The position numbers and the translations under genes are program-made. Positions 24,201-30,417 of a stretch of DNA of 64,000 bases are shown piece by piece (position 1 is the stretch's first letter; each line of letters opens with the position of its first letter). Below the pieces are notes generated by a model that worked only from the letters and a program-made list of their open reading frames with translations, made no database searches and was not told the DNA's origin. Origin of the DNA: Notospermus geniculatus (taxonomy: Eukaryota > Nemertea > Pilidiophora > Heteronemertea > Lineidae); contig NMRB01000159.1 of NCBI GenBank assembly GCA_002633025.1, forward strand, positions 393,923 through 457,922. Reading direction: 5' to 3'.

Positions 24201-27200
24201 CTCAGGTAATATCCGGGGCATTGAGACTCGACGAGACTAGGTTTCGTTCAGAAAACTGGCACTGATCAGTCGCAAGCCCACGTACATCGCAGCGACTGAA
24301 CGAAACTGGGTACAACTAGTCGCTAGAAAGTTGAACATGTGCAACTCGAGGCAATTGGCAAAATCTCAGTTCCAGCGAGTCGCAAGGGTGCGTACATCGA
24401 CCGTTTCTGGCGACTGATCAGTCGCCTCCAGATCCAGCTAGATCCTCCCAGTCGTCAGTAGCTCAGTGGCGAATAGTTGTCTCCAGTCGCAAGTGTGATG
24501 TACGCTAGGCTTTATGTCTCTGACCAAAACATACGTCCGGATATACATGTAGCTAGACACACCTGTGCACCGGAGCACAGCGATTGCAAACGCTGCACAA
24601 GGAGTGAAGAAAGGGCCATGTGTAGGCTATGGAGAGTATGGTGTATCTATTGTTGCCTCTGCTGTACTACCAGGGTTCGTACACTGCCCCCAGACCTAAA
24701 ATTCCAGGACTTTTCAAGGAATTCCAGGGCCAAATATCTGGAAATTCCAGGACTATTTTGCCAATATTCAAGTTCTTACCAGGCTCAATCATTGGCCTAA
24801 TATAAATATCATGACATCACCCAGACAATTCTACAATACAAGCAAGTAGGGTTTTCTCTGCCATTATATTTTGGAAGGGGCAGAATAAGGGCAAATGACG
24901 CAACGAGTTTGAGCGTTGATAAAAAGAAAATGGGGGGTCTGGGGGTCCTCCCCCAGAAAATTTTGGATTGTATGAAGGCCACATGGGCAAAATTCAAGGA
25001 CTTTTCCAGGACTTCTTGGGTAAATCATGATTTTTCAAGGTTTTCCAGACCTGGAAAGGAGATACCTCAAAATTCCAGCTTTTCAAGGATTTCAAGGTAG
25101 AGTACGAACCCTGTACTACTGTACGCACCTTCTCTAAGGCAGCCTGCGCCCTCTCGCTGTTATTCTTGGAAGCATCACATACAGGTGTGGGCATGTATTT
25201 CAAGGTGTAATTGCTGCAGAAAAGAAAATTATCAATGTTTCTTATTTTCAATGATCAGCTGCAGTAAATGGCGACAGAATATCCTACTATAATTTACCGA
25301 ATGTAACTAGGTCAATGTTTGTTCGCGTAAGGCTCCGTCATCCGAACTTTCCTGCGCCTAAAAATGTGTGCACACGGTTTTTGCCATATTTCTTAACCTC
25401 GATAGGCATGTGCGACATTTTTTATTCAACTATTTCCAAAGATTTTTTTGCGACTTTTGGGACTTTTTCACATGGCAACGGAGTTGGGATTTCCCAAACG
25501 GGGAATCCCCAGTGCCGTCACGGATTGTCTCATTTGCTCAACCAGGGTGTGCAGGAATCTCAGCAATGCCAATGAACTACACTCAACTATGGTAAGTTAC
25601 TGCTATCAAAATCAATAATGTTTGACTATCGCATCAGGTGATATACACGACTACTTATCTACGAAGGATTGTGTTGTTATGGCTCCAAATGATCGCGGTT
25701 TCTCCTCCAAAATATGCCATCCTTTCCACCTCCTACGGAGTGTGTATAAGCTCCATATTTTGTTTTGTTTGGTTTCACAGGAGGCGCGTGGATCCGTATC
25801 CTACTCCGCCGCTTTGCCCTTCCTCCAGCGTCTTTCGTGTTCAAAGAACGCACGGCCTCTGACCCCCGGTTCGGGAGAGCGTAATATCTAACCACAGAAA
25901 CTTTTCCAATCGCTTCGTTGATATTACCCCGTCAGTATACCCCAATGGCTAATAATCAGGCTAATTATCAGCACCACCATCTCTGTTATGCTGTCATTTT
26001 CTGCCACCCTCGAGGTCAACCGTCTTTACCCTATGGGTAGGCCTACTGTTTTATTCAGCAACTGTGCATGCACATTTCAACCTGCACACGGGTACTGATG
26101 TGCTAGTACAGTTAAATTTTACTGCCTTTTGCAGGGTTTGTACACCTCCTGTCTCCCAAATTTCCATGACATTTCCAGGACTTTCCAGGGCAGGAATGGC
26201 AAAATTCCAGGATACTCTGCTGCACAAAACACAAAATTTCAAGATACATGTACTCTCCCATACCGACTCCCCACAAAATTGATTTTGATGTGGGGAGGTG
26301 TCAGAGACCTGGGGGGGGGGGGGGGGGNTCTTTTTTGAAAGGGATTTGATTTTCCATGAAAATTCCAGGGCATCTTGGTAATTTCGCTGATTTTCAAGGA
26401 TTTCCACGAGGCCTGGATTTTGTTAATTCGAAATTCCATGACATTCCAGGTTTTCCATGATGCGTACGAACCCTGCTTTTGTCACTTCAGGGCTTGACAC
26501 ATGACAAACTATCATGGAGCAATGATCACTCTTCACATAGTCTACGAAAAAAATAGTGCCAATGGCACAGTGCCCGCTTGGTGAAGTGGGAATCATAGTA
26601 CCTAAACCTTCAGGCCATATATGTACATATTCAATATGAAAATATTCCTTCGAAAACTGAAGACGCTAGGAGTGCACAGAAAGGCAAAGCAAAAATATTG
26701 GCCCATTTTTCGTTATTTGTCCTATTTTCCTATCAAAATTAGGTTAAATCAAAACCCGTTAGATATATGATGTAACATGCTAAGATGTATCTATGGTTCA
26801 AATTTGAGCATCCTAGCTCAGATCATTAGCGTAAAAGAGCCATTTCTCATTTTTTCACAAAACGCCCCCTAGTGGCCACAGTAGGAATCGCAGCACGCTC
26901 AAAATCGAACTTGGCCTAGATCTTGGGGCCATATATACACACGTGCAATATGAAAACGATCCATCGAAAACTGAAGACGCTAGAGTGCAGACAAGGCAAA
27001 GCCCAAATATCGGGCCATTTTTCGTTATTTGATCTATTTTCCCATCAAAATTACGTCAAATCAAAAACCCGTTATATATATGATGTAACATGATTAGATG
27101 TACGTAGGGTTCAAATTTGAGCATCCTAGCTCAAATCGTTAGTGTAAAATAGCCATTTTTCATTTTTTCACAAAACGCCCCCTAGTAGCCATAGTAGGAA

Positions 27201-29575
27201 TCGCAGCACGCCCAAAATCGAACTTGGCCTAGATCTTGGGGCCATATATACACATATGCAATATGAAATCGATCCGTCGAAAACTGAAGACGCTAGAGTG
27301 CAGACAAGGCAAAATGTTACCCACTCACGCACGCACGTACGCACGACAGACCACCACTAAGGCATCTAAACACAGCATAATCCCTTTTGGCCTTCGGCCA
27401 AGCGGGCTAAAAATGTCTCCGCATATGGCGACGGTGTAAGTAGAAACTAGAGCAATGTCAATGGGGGCCATCGCATATCTCCTCGCTTACAACAGGAAAT
27501 AAATAGACTTTTTAACCAGCTGTTTCAAATTGGCAGTCCCACAATGAACAGTTCAAGGCAAAATGTACCAAGGCAACTTACTGTTTGAGTGCGTTCGCAA
27601 TATCATGGAAGCCCTGAGCTGTTGTGTTGTTGTGGTCCCAGTATATGGTCTGTAGCTTAGTGTTAATCTGCAGCGCCTTGGCCAACATCCTCGCACCAAA
27701 ATCACTCATGTTGTTTCCACTAAAATGATGAAATAAAATGCTAGTGATTAAATGTCTTGTCTGCAAAAATTTTTCGGTAATTAAGCGAATTTAGGAATAT
27801 GACGGGAAGGCACCAATTTGTGAAACTAAACAAGTCGCCAATGTACTCGCACTCAGCTGTCTATGACCTGTCAACTCAAAAATATGAAACTGATTGAGAT
27901 GGTTCTCCTGACCAGGTAGCAGAATGCAAAATCTAAGATGGCCACCAGGCGGCCATATTGGGAATTGGAGAATGACTAAAATCAAGCATTTTGGCCACCA
28001 CTGTAGGCTCACAGGTGAGCCAACATTAACAAAGCTTCAGAATGTTCTCTGACCAGAAACAATGAGCACCAACTGTCATTGTAGCTGTTCATAACTTACC
28101 TAATGTCAATCTTTGTGAGACTGTTATTGCTGCCGAGAGCATTTATCAGGATAGCAATATCAGCCTTCAGCTTTGAACCAGCCAATGAGAGAGACTTTAT
28201 CGGCTAAAATAGAAAAACAGGCAAATATTACAGCAAGGAAGAGGTATCAAAGCAAGAACTACAGTGGAACCCTGTTTGGCGACTACCACAGTAGTGCGAC
28301 CAAACTGCAAAGACGACGACATTAGCACAGTCCCGAATAGTTTTCAGGGGCGGATCCAGGATTTTGGAAAAGAGGGGGCACCCTGTGCTAGGAACATTGA
28401 AATTTGCGCCAAATTCCAGAGTTTCACGGTCGATTTTACAGATTTGTTGGCAAAAAGGCGAGGCCCGTGCCCGGTGCGCCCCCTCTGGATCCGCGCCTGG
28501 TTTTCTCTTCATCTGCTATTTAAAAAGTGCCCTCCCTAAATTTTCCCCATAAATGAAATGGTCCATCCATGGACATGTGGAATGGGTGGAAGAAAGATTG
28601 GCAATGATATTGCCCATTTAGGTTCCCATATTGTGCAATAACATTGAATGTGTATGGACGGCTTTATGTATCAAGACCGACACCATTCAGCATAAATATG
28701 AATATAATATACATGTAGCTCAGGCTAAGCTAAAAATTGAAAGCAATGAACTGTCCCTCTCATTACCTCCAGTCACTTCATCAGTTCATATTTCTAGCAT
28801 GGCGCGTAAGCAACGCGTCGGGAAAGCATGCAACCAATCAGGGAGGTAGTAACACAGACCGAAACACGTACCGAAGAATCTGATTGGCGAAACGCCTGCA
28901 CGATGTGTCACCAGTGTGTCACCGGCTATAGACGATTCTCAAATTGACAGATCTGCGCACTTCCGCCAAAATCTCAACCAGTGCCTCGATCTGAAAGCGG
29001 CTGACGTGACGTCATCCATGATTCAGCAATGGTCGAGTCTGACGCAAAGTCTTCGAAGTCCCTGCCGTGGGGTTGTCTGTGTTACATCCTCCAGTTTCAG
29101 ACCGAGGTTGTGGTTGAGATTTTGTCGGAAGTGCACAGATCTTTGTCGTTTATGTGAATTTGAGAACGGTCTATAGAGCTCAAAATCTCCGCCATTTTGG
29201 CCGTCAAATGACATAACGTCACAGCATCAACAGAGCGTTCAGCACGCCGTTTTAATGTTGCCGGCAATCATTGGCCTCTTCTACAGCAAGCCGTATGGAC
29301 AATTCGCTTTGTTTTCAACACGGTTTTCACACCAGGCCAACTACTTATGCTCAGAAACTGTGAGAGGTAAAGTAATTTGTTGAGTTGTATGCTCCCAGTG
29401 GTCTGTACGGGCTGCTAAACTTTTGAACCGAGAACAAGATGGCAGCCTCCATGGCTTCATTTTGACGGCCAATATGGCGGCCATGTGACGTCAGTGGGAA
29501 ATCTCTATAGGCCTACTTACTGAGTTCTCTTCTTGAATCATCTGCACAACACTTTCTAACACCTGGGACACATGT
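202..29575 (-). CDS. CARMIL: CARMIL-family capping protein regulator, partial gene (18 exons, both ends missing)
   Basis: CARMIL proteins bind the actin capping protein and weaken its hold on filament barbed ends; they also link to myosin-I at the plasma membrane (family knowledge). What I see is a chain of 18 minus-strand exons, all with AG acceptors and GT donors and with phase preserved at every join, about 714 codons. In order they encode the final LRRs, a helical region, a CPI-like motif followed by [10 protein letters not shown] (the CARMIL-specific interaction motif), basic Ser/Lys-rich segments, a [18 protein letters not shown] segment, and a Pro/Lys-rich tail. The order matches vertebrate CARMIL1-3. 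The N-terminal PH domain and most LRRs should lie above 29575 but are absent; the last codons should lie below 202. Exons 10-12 have weak family similarity and rest mainly on splice signals and phase. Confidence 0.93.
402..646. mobile_element. Partial copy of the AATGGGGAACCGG-type MITE
   Basis: Shares AAATAAATGGAAATAACGTT and GCGCCACGTCGTGACGTTAG with 43477-43834 and ends CCGGTTCCCCATTC. The left end is missing. It lies in the intron between CARMIL exons 17 and 18. Confidence 0.7.
745..865 (-). CDS. CARMIL: CARMIL exon 17 (proline-rich tail)
   Basis: The exon reads [20 protein letters not shown], then [15 protein letters not shown] and ASQAP, leaving G. The acceptor is TTTTTCAG and the donor GTATTT, a weaker match to consensus. 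PxLPRPIP is SH3-ligand-like and fits the disordered proline-rich tail. Confidence 0.78.
1456..1578. repeat. Imperfect hairpin
   Basis: GATCCTTGAGAAAATGGAGA pairs loosely with CCGTTTTCCCAAGGATC; CTGCAAATTGCA and TGCAATTTGCA are inside the arms. Confidence 0.6.
1705..1986 (+). mobile_element. GGCGGATCCAGGA-family hAT-like MITE
   Basis: Starts CAGAGGCAGATCCACGATTC and ends CCTGGATCCTCGCCTG, with GGGGGGTCTGGGG-like interior. It lies in the intron between CARMIL exons 16 and 17. Confidence 0.75.
2172..2344 (-). CDS. CARMIL: CARMIL exon 16 (Gly-rich segment and LMAEMxxKQExR motif)
   Basis: The exon runs from [20 protein letters not shown] through a Gly/Met run to [18 protein letters not shown] and ASATKNL. 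The LxAEMxxKQExR motif is diagnostic of the CARMIL C-terminal region. The acceptor is a tandem AAGAAG, so a one-codon-shorter form starting at 2341 is possible. The donor is GTAAGG. Confidence 0.92.
2405..4130. repeat. CARMIL intron, mostly dispersed repeat fragments
   Basis: 2405-2690 is a GAGGCCAAGCCAAG...AAAGCTCACGAGTGAGCT piece (inverted end of the 37185 element). 3060-3240 has two GGCGGCCATATTGGA copies. 3730-4130 has TTTGTTTGTTCGCGATTTTC-type repeat sequence. No exon is visible. Confidence 0.55.
4358..4515. repeat. Mini-foldback plus GTTGAAGTTAGGGT tandem repeats
   Basis: TTCAACATGGGCAAAGTGCC (4358) and its complement (4408-4427) form a tight hairpin of the 21674 family. It is followed by about five ~20-bp repeats of the terminus (TGTTGAAGTTAGGGTGCCCA) ending 25 bases before the CARMIL exon 15 donor. 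Confidence 0.75.
4541..4677 (-). CDS. CARMIL: CARMIL exon 15 (polybasic segment)
   Basis: Ser (split codon) is followed by [20 protein letters not shown], then [15 protein letters not shown] and a Glu-rich end. Together with exon 14 it resembles the RKSSGFLNLIKSRSK-type segment of vertebrate CARMIL. The donor is GTGAGT. Confidence 0.88.
4709..4838 (+). mobile_element. Harbinger-like MITE (130 bp, TAA target site)
   Basis: Same family and same length as the element at 52982. It begins GGCTAAGAAATCATTCACGC, ends GAATGGATTCTTAGCC and is flanked by TAA on both sides. It lies 32 bases upstream (minus strand) of the CARMIL exon 15 acceptor. Confidence 0.8.
5966..6064 (-). CDS. CARMIL: CARMIL exon 14 (Ser/Lys-rich membrane-binding region)
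   Basis: The exon reads [20 protein letters not shown] then [12 protein letters not shown]. The acceptor CATTCCAG completes Glu from the previous GA, and AG is left for exon 15. Polybasic Ser/Lys sequence after the CSI motif is the position of the CARMIL membrane-binding segment. Confidence 0.8.
6374..6784. mobile_element. TTAA-target MITE
   Basis: TTAACTCTTTGAGTGCC at the left and GGCACTCAAAGAGTTAA at the right are perfect inverted ends with TTAA at the outer edges, as in piggyBac or Kolobok-type elements. The interior has no coding signal. Confidence 0.8.
6897..7524. mobile_element. MITE with CGCGAA-rich ends, carrying a nested insertion
   Basis: The ends TACCGTAAAGCGAAATATTT and AAATATGTTCGCGGGG (complement at 7500-7524) are inverted. 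A second element (7221-7380) sits inside. A related copy without that insertion lies at about 20640-20860 and 21100-21160. Confidence 0.75.
7221..7380. mobile_element. Nested CTATAG-ended MITE
   Basis: The ends TATAGAGGAT and TTCCTCTATAG are inverted, and the interior is full of TGACGTCA-like words. The related sequence at 20780-20800 shows the empty site (CTCATCGATAGAGGATTTAG). Confidence 0.75.
7912..8102 (+). mobile_element. TTAA-target MITE, family 2, copy 1
   Basis: TTAAAGCGAATCGA begins it and AATTCGCTTTAA ends it. The interior (ACAAACACCAGCCAAATG) matches the element at 11803 in the opposite orientation. Confidence 0.85.
8227..8494 (-). CDS. CARMIL: CARMIL exon 13: capping-protein-binding region (CPI and CSI motifs)
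   Basis: The exon encodes [14 protein letters not shown], then the segment [20 protein letters not shown]. This fits the capping-protein interaction consensus (LxHxTxxRPK followed by a basic, Pro-containing tail) except that the usual His is Ser and the Leu is Thr. It is followed by [15 protein letters not shown], which matches the CARMIL-specific interaction motif. Together the two motifs wrap around capping protein and uncap filaments in vertebrate CARMIL. The exon is 268 nt with a TTTTCCAG acceptor and a GTAAGT donor. Confidence 0.93.
8542..8976. mobile_element. AATGGGGAACCGG-type MITE
   Basis: CAATGGGGAACCGGAG at the left and CCGGTTCCTCAGTG at the right are inverted. It includes GCGCATGCGC and a diverged interior. 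Confidence 0.65.
9338..9397 (-). CDS. CARMIL: CARMIL exon 12 (short linker exon)
   Basis: A 60-nt exon reading [20 protein letters not shown] with its first codon split. The acceptor is TTTACAG and the donor GTGAGA. It is in phase with exons 11 and 13. It has no firm family match, and other small exons could be hidden in the 6.8-kb intron before it. Confidence 0.65.
9398..10470. other. CARMIL intron without a supported gene
   Basis: Minus ORFs at 9476-9858 show no exon signals or family match. 9860-10013 ends GGATCCGTGCCTG, the right half of a GGCGGATCC hAT-like MITE. Nothing else stands out. Confidence 0.5.
10483..10690 (+). mobile_element. hAT-like MITE with 8-bp target duplication
   Basis: Inverted ends AGTGGCGGATCCA and TGGATCTGCCACT are flanked on both sides by GGGTTTAC (10475-10482 and 10691-10698), an exact 8-bp duplication as expected for hAT. 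The interior CCGGCCCCCCTCCCC is typical of the GGGGCGGATCCAGGA family seen across the window. Confidence 0.88.
10865..10955 (+). repeat. Degenerate CCCTAA-like interstitial repeat
   Basis: TAATCCTAATCCTAA shading into CCCTAACCCTAACCC and ACCC. It looks like an interstitial telomere-type tract, but is short and imperfect. Confidence 0.6.
11010..11125. repeat. Foldback with GTATACGGTATACGAAAACG arms
   Basis: GAAGTATACGGTATACGAAA (11025) pairs with TTTCGTATACCGTATACTTC. Related foldbacks occur at 50640-50800 just upstream of copy A exon 2. Confidence 0.8.
11151..11680 (+). mobile_element. Tc1/mariner-like MITE with ~55-bp inverted ends
   Basis: It starts TACAGTGGTGTGAATTAATG and ends with the inverse; both ends continue through a shared CAGAGGGAATT and TTCATTAAAGGCA segment. 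The outer TA is the likely target duplication. Confidence 0.8.
11803..12010 (-). mobile_element. TTAA-target MITE, family 2, copy 2
   Basis: Same family as 7912-8102, inverted: TTAAAGCGAATCGA to TCGATTCGCTTTAA. It has an extra near-duplicate TTTTGGCATTTTTGACATT segment. Confidence 0.85.
12331..12523. repeat. Near-perfect foldback, 91-bp arms, 11-bp loop
   Basis: The left arm 12331-12421 pairs with 12433-12523. Near the middle of each arm is the sub-palindrome GACCCCAACCGGGGTC. It lies in the long intron between CARMIL exons 11 and 12. Confidence 0.9.
12872..13371. mobile_element. MITE with TAGGCCTTACGGTGCGGGT-like ends
   Basis: CGGTGCGGGTGCGTTCCGG at the left and CGAACCCGCACCGTG at the right, followed by AAAAGGCCTTA. 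Inside, GGAAGGTGGAGGTAAGTGCA and its inverse recur. Confidence 0.7.
13885..15034 (+). mobile_element. Nested element with 17-bp inverted ends and 437-bp internal tandem repeats
   Basis: The ends are TAACCAGGTTTTCGAAG (13885-13901) and its exact complement (15018-15034). Inside are 2.3 copies of a 437-bp unit starting CACTTTTCCTGTT at 13917, 14354 and 14791. Each full unit holds GGCGGCCATATTGGATGTGC and TGACCTCTGTGACCTTGAAA. A C/G-rich run (14950-14992) precedes the right end. Confidence 0.85.
15075..15285. mobile_element. Nested CTATAG-flanked MITE
   Basis: CTATAGAGG at the left and CCTCTATAG at the right. The intact host family reads GCTATAGGCTCATGG (complement at 21803-21817), so CTATAG is either duplicated target or shared terminus. 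Confidence 0.75.
15640..16012. mobile_element. MITE with AAGCCTTGTTCACACTG ends
   Basis: AAGCCTTGTTCACACTGCAG and the complement ending CCAGTGTGAATAAGGCTT, with CACGGTGCGATG in both arms. Confidence 0.8.
16214..16286 (-). CDS. CARMIL: CARMIL exon 11 (basic segment)
   Basis: The exon reads [20 protein letters not shown] then QSFI, leaving G. The Lys/Arg cluster followed by RP resembles the basic KRKSIHSRMLRP-type segment of vertebrate CARMIL1. The acceptor is TTTTTCAG and the donor GTAAAT. Confidence 0.72.
16490..16562 (+). repeat. tRNA-like fragment
   Basis: GATGCCTCATGCGAGGGTC followed by GTGGGTTCGAATCTGG looks like the B-box half of a tRNA or SINE. No acceptor-stem pairing is convincing. 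Confidence 0.4.
16610..16665. repeat. Fragment of the TA-flanked MITE family
   Basis: Contains CCAAGCTTGGCACTTTGCCC and ACGTTGAAGTTAG, a terminal piece of the 21674 family. Confidence 0.7.
16723..16845 (-). CDS. CARMIL: CARMIL exon 10 (acidic linker, weakly conserved)
   Basis: Forty-one codons in phase 0 with a strong TTTCTGCAG acceptor and a GTAAGT donor. The peptide begins [20 protein letters not shown] and becomes acidic. Vertebrate CARMIL has a charged, poorly conserved linker here. The assignment rests on the splice signals, phase and position. Confidence 0.68.
17109..17465. mobile_element. TTAA-target MITE, family 3
   Basis: TTAAAGGGAGACTCCACTCA at the left and TGAGTGGACTCTCCCTTTAA at the right, with TTAA at both edges. 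It lies in the intron between CARMIL exons 9 and 10. Confidence 0.85.
17633..17778. repeat. Foldback, ~40-bp arms
   Basis: GACAGTTTTCTCGCAGAAGT pairs with CAACTTCTGCGAAAAAGACT; ATGGGCAA and TTGCCCAT are in the arms. Confidence 0.8.
18560..18647 (-). CDS. CARMIL: CARMIL exon 9 (helical domain)
   Basis: C completes Ser with the previous AG. The exon then reads [20 protein letters not shown] and ends in SCHRNL. The SDRIxDxxLxxLxxCH pattern is conserved in CARMIL. The donor is GTGAGT. Confidence 0.9.
19306..19484 (-). CDS. CARMIL: CARMIL exon 8 (helical domain)
   Basis: The exon reads [20 protein letters not shown], then a run rich in Glu, then [15 protein letters not shown] and GTDIFNKM, leaving AG. 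CPxVM followed by IPxxxxKxxL and GxDIxNK is a recognisable CARMIL order. Its length is 179 nt with a GTAAAT donor. Confidence 0.92.
19566..19807. mobile_element. MITE with CAATAGACGATATCACTCC ends
   Basis: CAATAGACGATATCACTCCA at the left and TTGGAGTGATAGACTCTATTG-like complement at the right; the interior has GACGTC-rich sequence. Confidence 0.8.
19808..20560. other. A/T-rich intron sequence, nothing supported
   Basis: ACGTGCCGAACTTCAAATTT and a related TTTCCCGAACTTTAAATTTT suggest a diverged tandem repeat. One N lies at 20432. No exon or terminal repeat is convincing. Confidence 0.4.
20640..21165. mobile_element. Related CGCGAA-type element, interrupted by a palindromic block
   Basis: Shares AATGCTTGTTATGTGTAAAC and GGATTTAGCGGGGAACAAAA with the element at 6897. 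Between about 20880 and 21065 there is a foldback whose arms read CGTACGCGA and TCGCGTACG with GTTATGCAT/ATGCATAAC inside. Confidence 0.6.
21241..21357 (-). CDS. CARMIL: CARMIL exon 7 (helical domain)
   Basis: Thirty-nine codons in phase 0, starting [20 protein letters not shown] and ending VVLGQLE. The sequence is amphipathic and charged. It sits where vertebrate CARMIL has the VVDEQLKDLLE-like helix. The acceptor is ATTTCAG and the donor GTAAGG. Confidence 0.87.
21674..21934. mobile_element. TA-flanked MITE, intact copy (261 bp)
   Basis: About 42-bp inverted ends: TAAAGTATGATTCACCC and the complement ending CATACTTTA. Both hold ACTTCAACATNGGCAAAGTG. It serves as the empty-site reference for the element at 13776. 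It lies 64 bases from CARMIL exon 6. Confidence 0.85.
21998..22126 (-). CDS. CARMIL: CARMIL exon 6 (helical domain)
   Basis: Forty-three codons in phase 0, starting [20 protein letters not shown] and ending ITDAENSKH. The segment corresponds to the helical region (MIDRI..KVQDHL-type) of vertebrate CARMIL. The acceptor follows TTTTCAG and the donor is GTAAGT. Confidence 0.9.
22863..23218. mobile_element. AATGGGGAACC-type MITE
   Basis: CAATGGGGAACCCGCATGAC at the left and TCTGCGGGTTCCTCATTG at the right. The interior GTAAATGGAAATACTGTTAG matches the related copies. Its right end is 52 bases from CARMIL exon 5. Confidence 0.78.
23270..23368 (-). CDS. CARMIL: CARMIL exon 5 (helical domain)
   Basis: This phase-0 exon of 33 codons reads [20 protein letters not shown] and ends in MSSTQQ. 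The LLxRNHxxRK and STQQ elements match the CARMIL segment that precedes the helical dimerisation region. The acceptor is TTTCAG and the donor is GTTAGC. The exon lies 52 bp from a MITE (22863-23218). Confidence 0.92.
24671..25113. mobile_element. CAGGGTTCGTAC-type MITE, 6-bp target duplication TACTAC
   Basis: Inverted ends CAGGGTTCGTAC and GTACGAACCCTG with TACTAC directly outside both (24665-24670 and 25114-25119). The interior repeats words such as AATTCCAGGAC and TTTTCAAGG. The right end is 9 bases from the CARMIL exon 4 donor. Confidence 0.85.
25129..25213 (-). CDS. CARMIL: CARMIL exon 4 (end of LRR domain, linker)
   Basis: The acceptor CTGCAG supplies C to complete His. The exon then reads [20 protein letters not shown] and ends in ALEK. 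The NYTLxxMPxPxxDA signature is typical of CARMIL just after the LRRs. The donor GTGCGT is followed within about 15 nt by the end of a MITE (24671-25113). Confidence 0.93.
26132..26475. mobile_element. CAGGGTTTGTAC-type MITE, 6-bp target duplication CTTTTG
   Basis: Same family as 24671-25113. CTTTTG lies on both sides (26126-26131 and 26476-26481). It contains a poly-G run ending in an N at 26327, probably a sequencing problem. Confidence 0.85.
26545..27413. repeat. Element with 2.6 tandem ~313-bp units and GCCCGCTTGG ends
   Basis: CGAAAACTGAAGACGCTAG occurs at 26651, 26965 and 27278. The left side starts GTGCCAATGGCACAGTGCCC; the right side ends TTGGCCTTCGGCCAAGCGGG then CTAA. The right hairpin plus CTAA is Helitron-like, but the two ends are also partly inverted. 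Confidence 0.75.
27582..27719 (-). CDS. CARMIL: CARMIL exon 3 (last LRRs)
   Basis: The acceptor TTTTAG adds T to the previous AG to make Ser. The exon reads [20 protein letters not shown], then [19 protein letters not shown]. This is one of the most conserved stretches of CARMIL. The exon leaves CA before a GTAAGT donor. Confidence 0.95.
28100..28203 (-). CDS. CARMIL: CARMIL exon 2 (LRR)
   Basis: The exon starts in phase 0 with [18 protein letters not shown] and continues through [14 protein letters not shown]; two bases (AG) are left for the next exon. The donor is GGTAAGTT. The LxLxxSKL and NxSLxxxDIS pattern is a leucine-rich repeat and is strongly conserved with vertebrate CARMIL. Confidence 0.92.
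28345..28499 (+). mobile_element. GGCGGATCCAGGA-family hAT-like MITE
   Basis: CAGGGGCGGATCCAGGATTT at the left, CTGGATCCGCGCCTG at the right; 155 bp. Well preserved and useful as a family consensus guide. Confidence 0.85.
28926..29176. mobile_element. CTATAG-ended MITE, ~60-bp imperfect arms
   Basis: CTATAGACGATTCTCAAATT at the left and the complement of CTATAGACCGTTCTCAAATT at the right. Both arms hold CGCACTTCCG-like sequence. Confidence 0.82.
29171..29510. mobile_element. CTATAG-ended MITE adjoining a CARMIL donor site
   Basis: CTATAGAGCTCAAAATCTCC to GGGAAATCTCTATAG; it shares its left CTATAG with the preceding element. It ends 9 bases before the intronic GTAAGT of CARMIL exon 1 (29515-29520). 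Confidence 0.7.
29521..29575 (-). CDS. CARMIL: CARMIL exon 1 of those visible (end of an LRR helix)
   Basis: This 55-nt exon has a TTCCAG acceptor and a GTAAGT donor. It reads [18 protein letters not shown] after one leading base and ends on a codon boundary. The peptide fits the helix just before the penultimate LRR of CARMIL. It is the most N-terminal CARMIL exon found. Confidence 0.85.
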
Positions 29576-29914
29576 CTGGAATGAGACAAAGAACCATAAG
29601 ATAATACAGAGATATACAGAGATAATACAGAGATATACAGAGACAGCATTCAAGAGAGACACTGGCTGACACTAAAGCCTTCGTACAGTACTCCACAAAT
29701 GACATTTTGTGGCATGTATCCAAATGAAATGGTCCATGGACCATGTGCTCACCCGTTTGAACATAATAGTGTAATGACAGAGAGAGGTGTGCATGTCAGT
29801 TATGAGCAATCTGGGTCAAGTCGTCAAGTCATTCCCAAGTTGAAGGACTTCAATGATTTGGGGGTTATGCCACCTGGCGGCCATATTGGATGTCCGATCG
29901 GGCCGAAACTTCAC

Positions 29915-30417
29915 NNNNNNNNNNNNNNNNNNNNNNNNNNNNNNNNNNNNNNNNNNNNNNNNNNNNNNNNNNNNNNNNNNNNNNNNNNNNNNNNNNNNNN
30001 NNNNNNNNNNNNNNNNNNNNNNNNNNNNNNNNNNNNNNNNNNNNNNNNNNNNNNNNNNNNNNNNNNNNNNNNNNNNNNNNNNNNNNNNNNNNNNNNNNNN
30101 NNNNNNNNNNNNNNNNNNNNNNNNNNNNNNNNNNNNNNNNNNNNNNNNNNNNNNNNNNNNNNNNNNNNNNNNNNNNNNNNNNNNNNNNNNNNNNNNNNNN
30201 NNNNNNNNNNNNNNNNNNNNNNNNNNNNNNNNNNNNNNNNNNNNNNNNNNNNNNNNNNNNNNNNNNNNNNNNNNNNNNNNNNNNNNNNNNNNNNNNNNNN
30301 NNNNNNNNNNNNNNNNNNNNNNNNNNNNNNNNNNNNNNNNNNNNNNNNNNNNNNNNNNNNNNNNNNNNNNNNNNNNNNNNNNNNNNNNNNNNNNNNNNNN
30401 NNNNNNNNNNNNNNNNN
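29915..30417. other. Assembly gap (503 N)
   Basis: An unbroken run of N. The left edge falls inside a GGCGGCCATATTGGA-type repeat and the right edge inside a GG(T/G)TTTCCGCC hAT-like element, so repeats probably broke the assembly here. Both flanking genes lose their 5' parts at this place. Confidence 0.99.

Noticed and set aside
26300-26328. A poly-proline coding run (minus strand)
   Set aside because: It is a poly-G tract with an N inside a MITE, probably a sequencing or assembly artefact.
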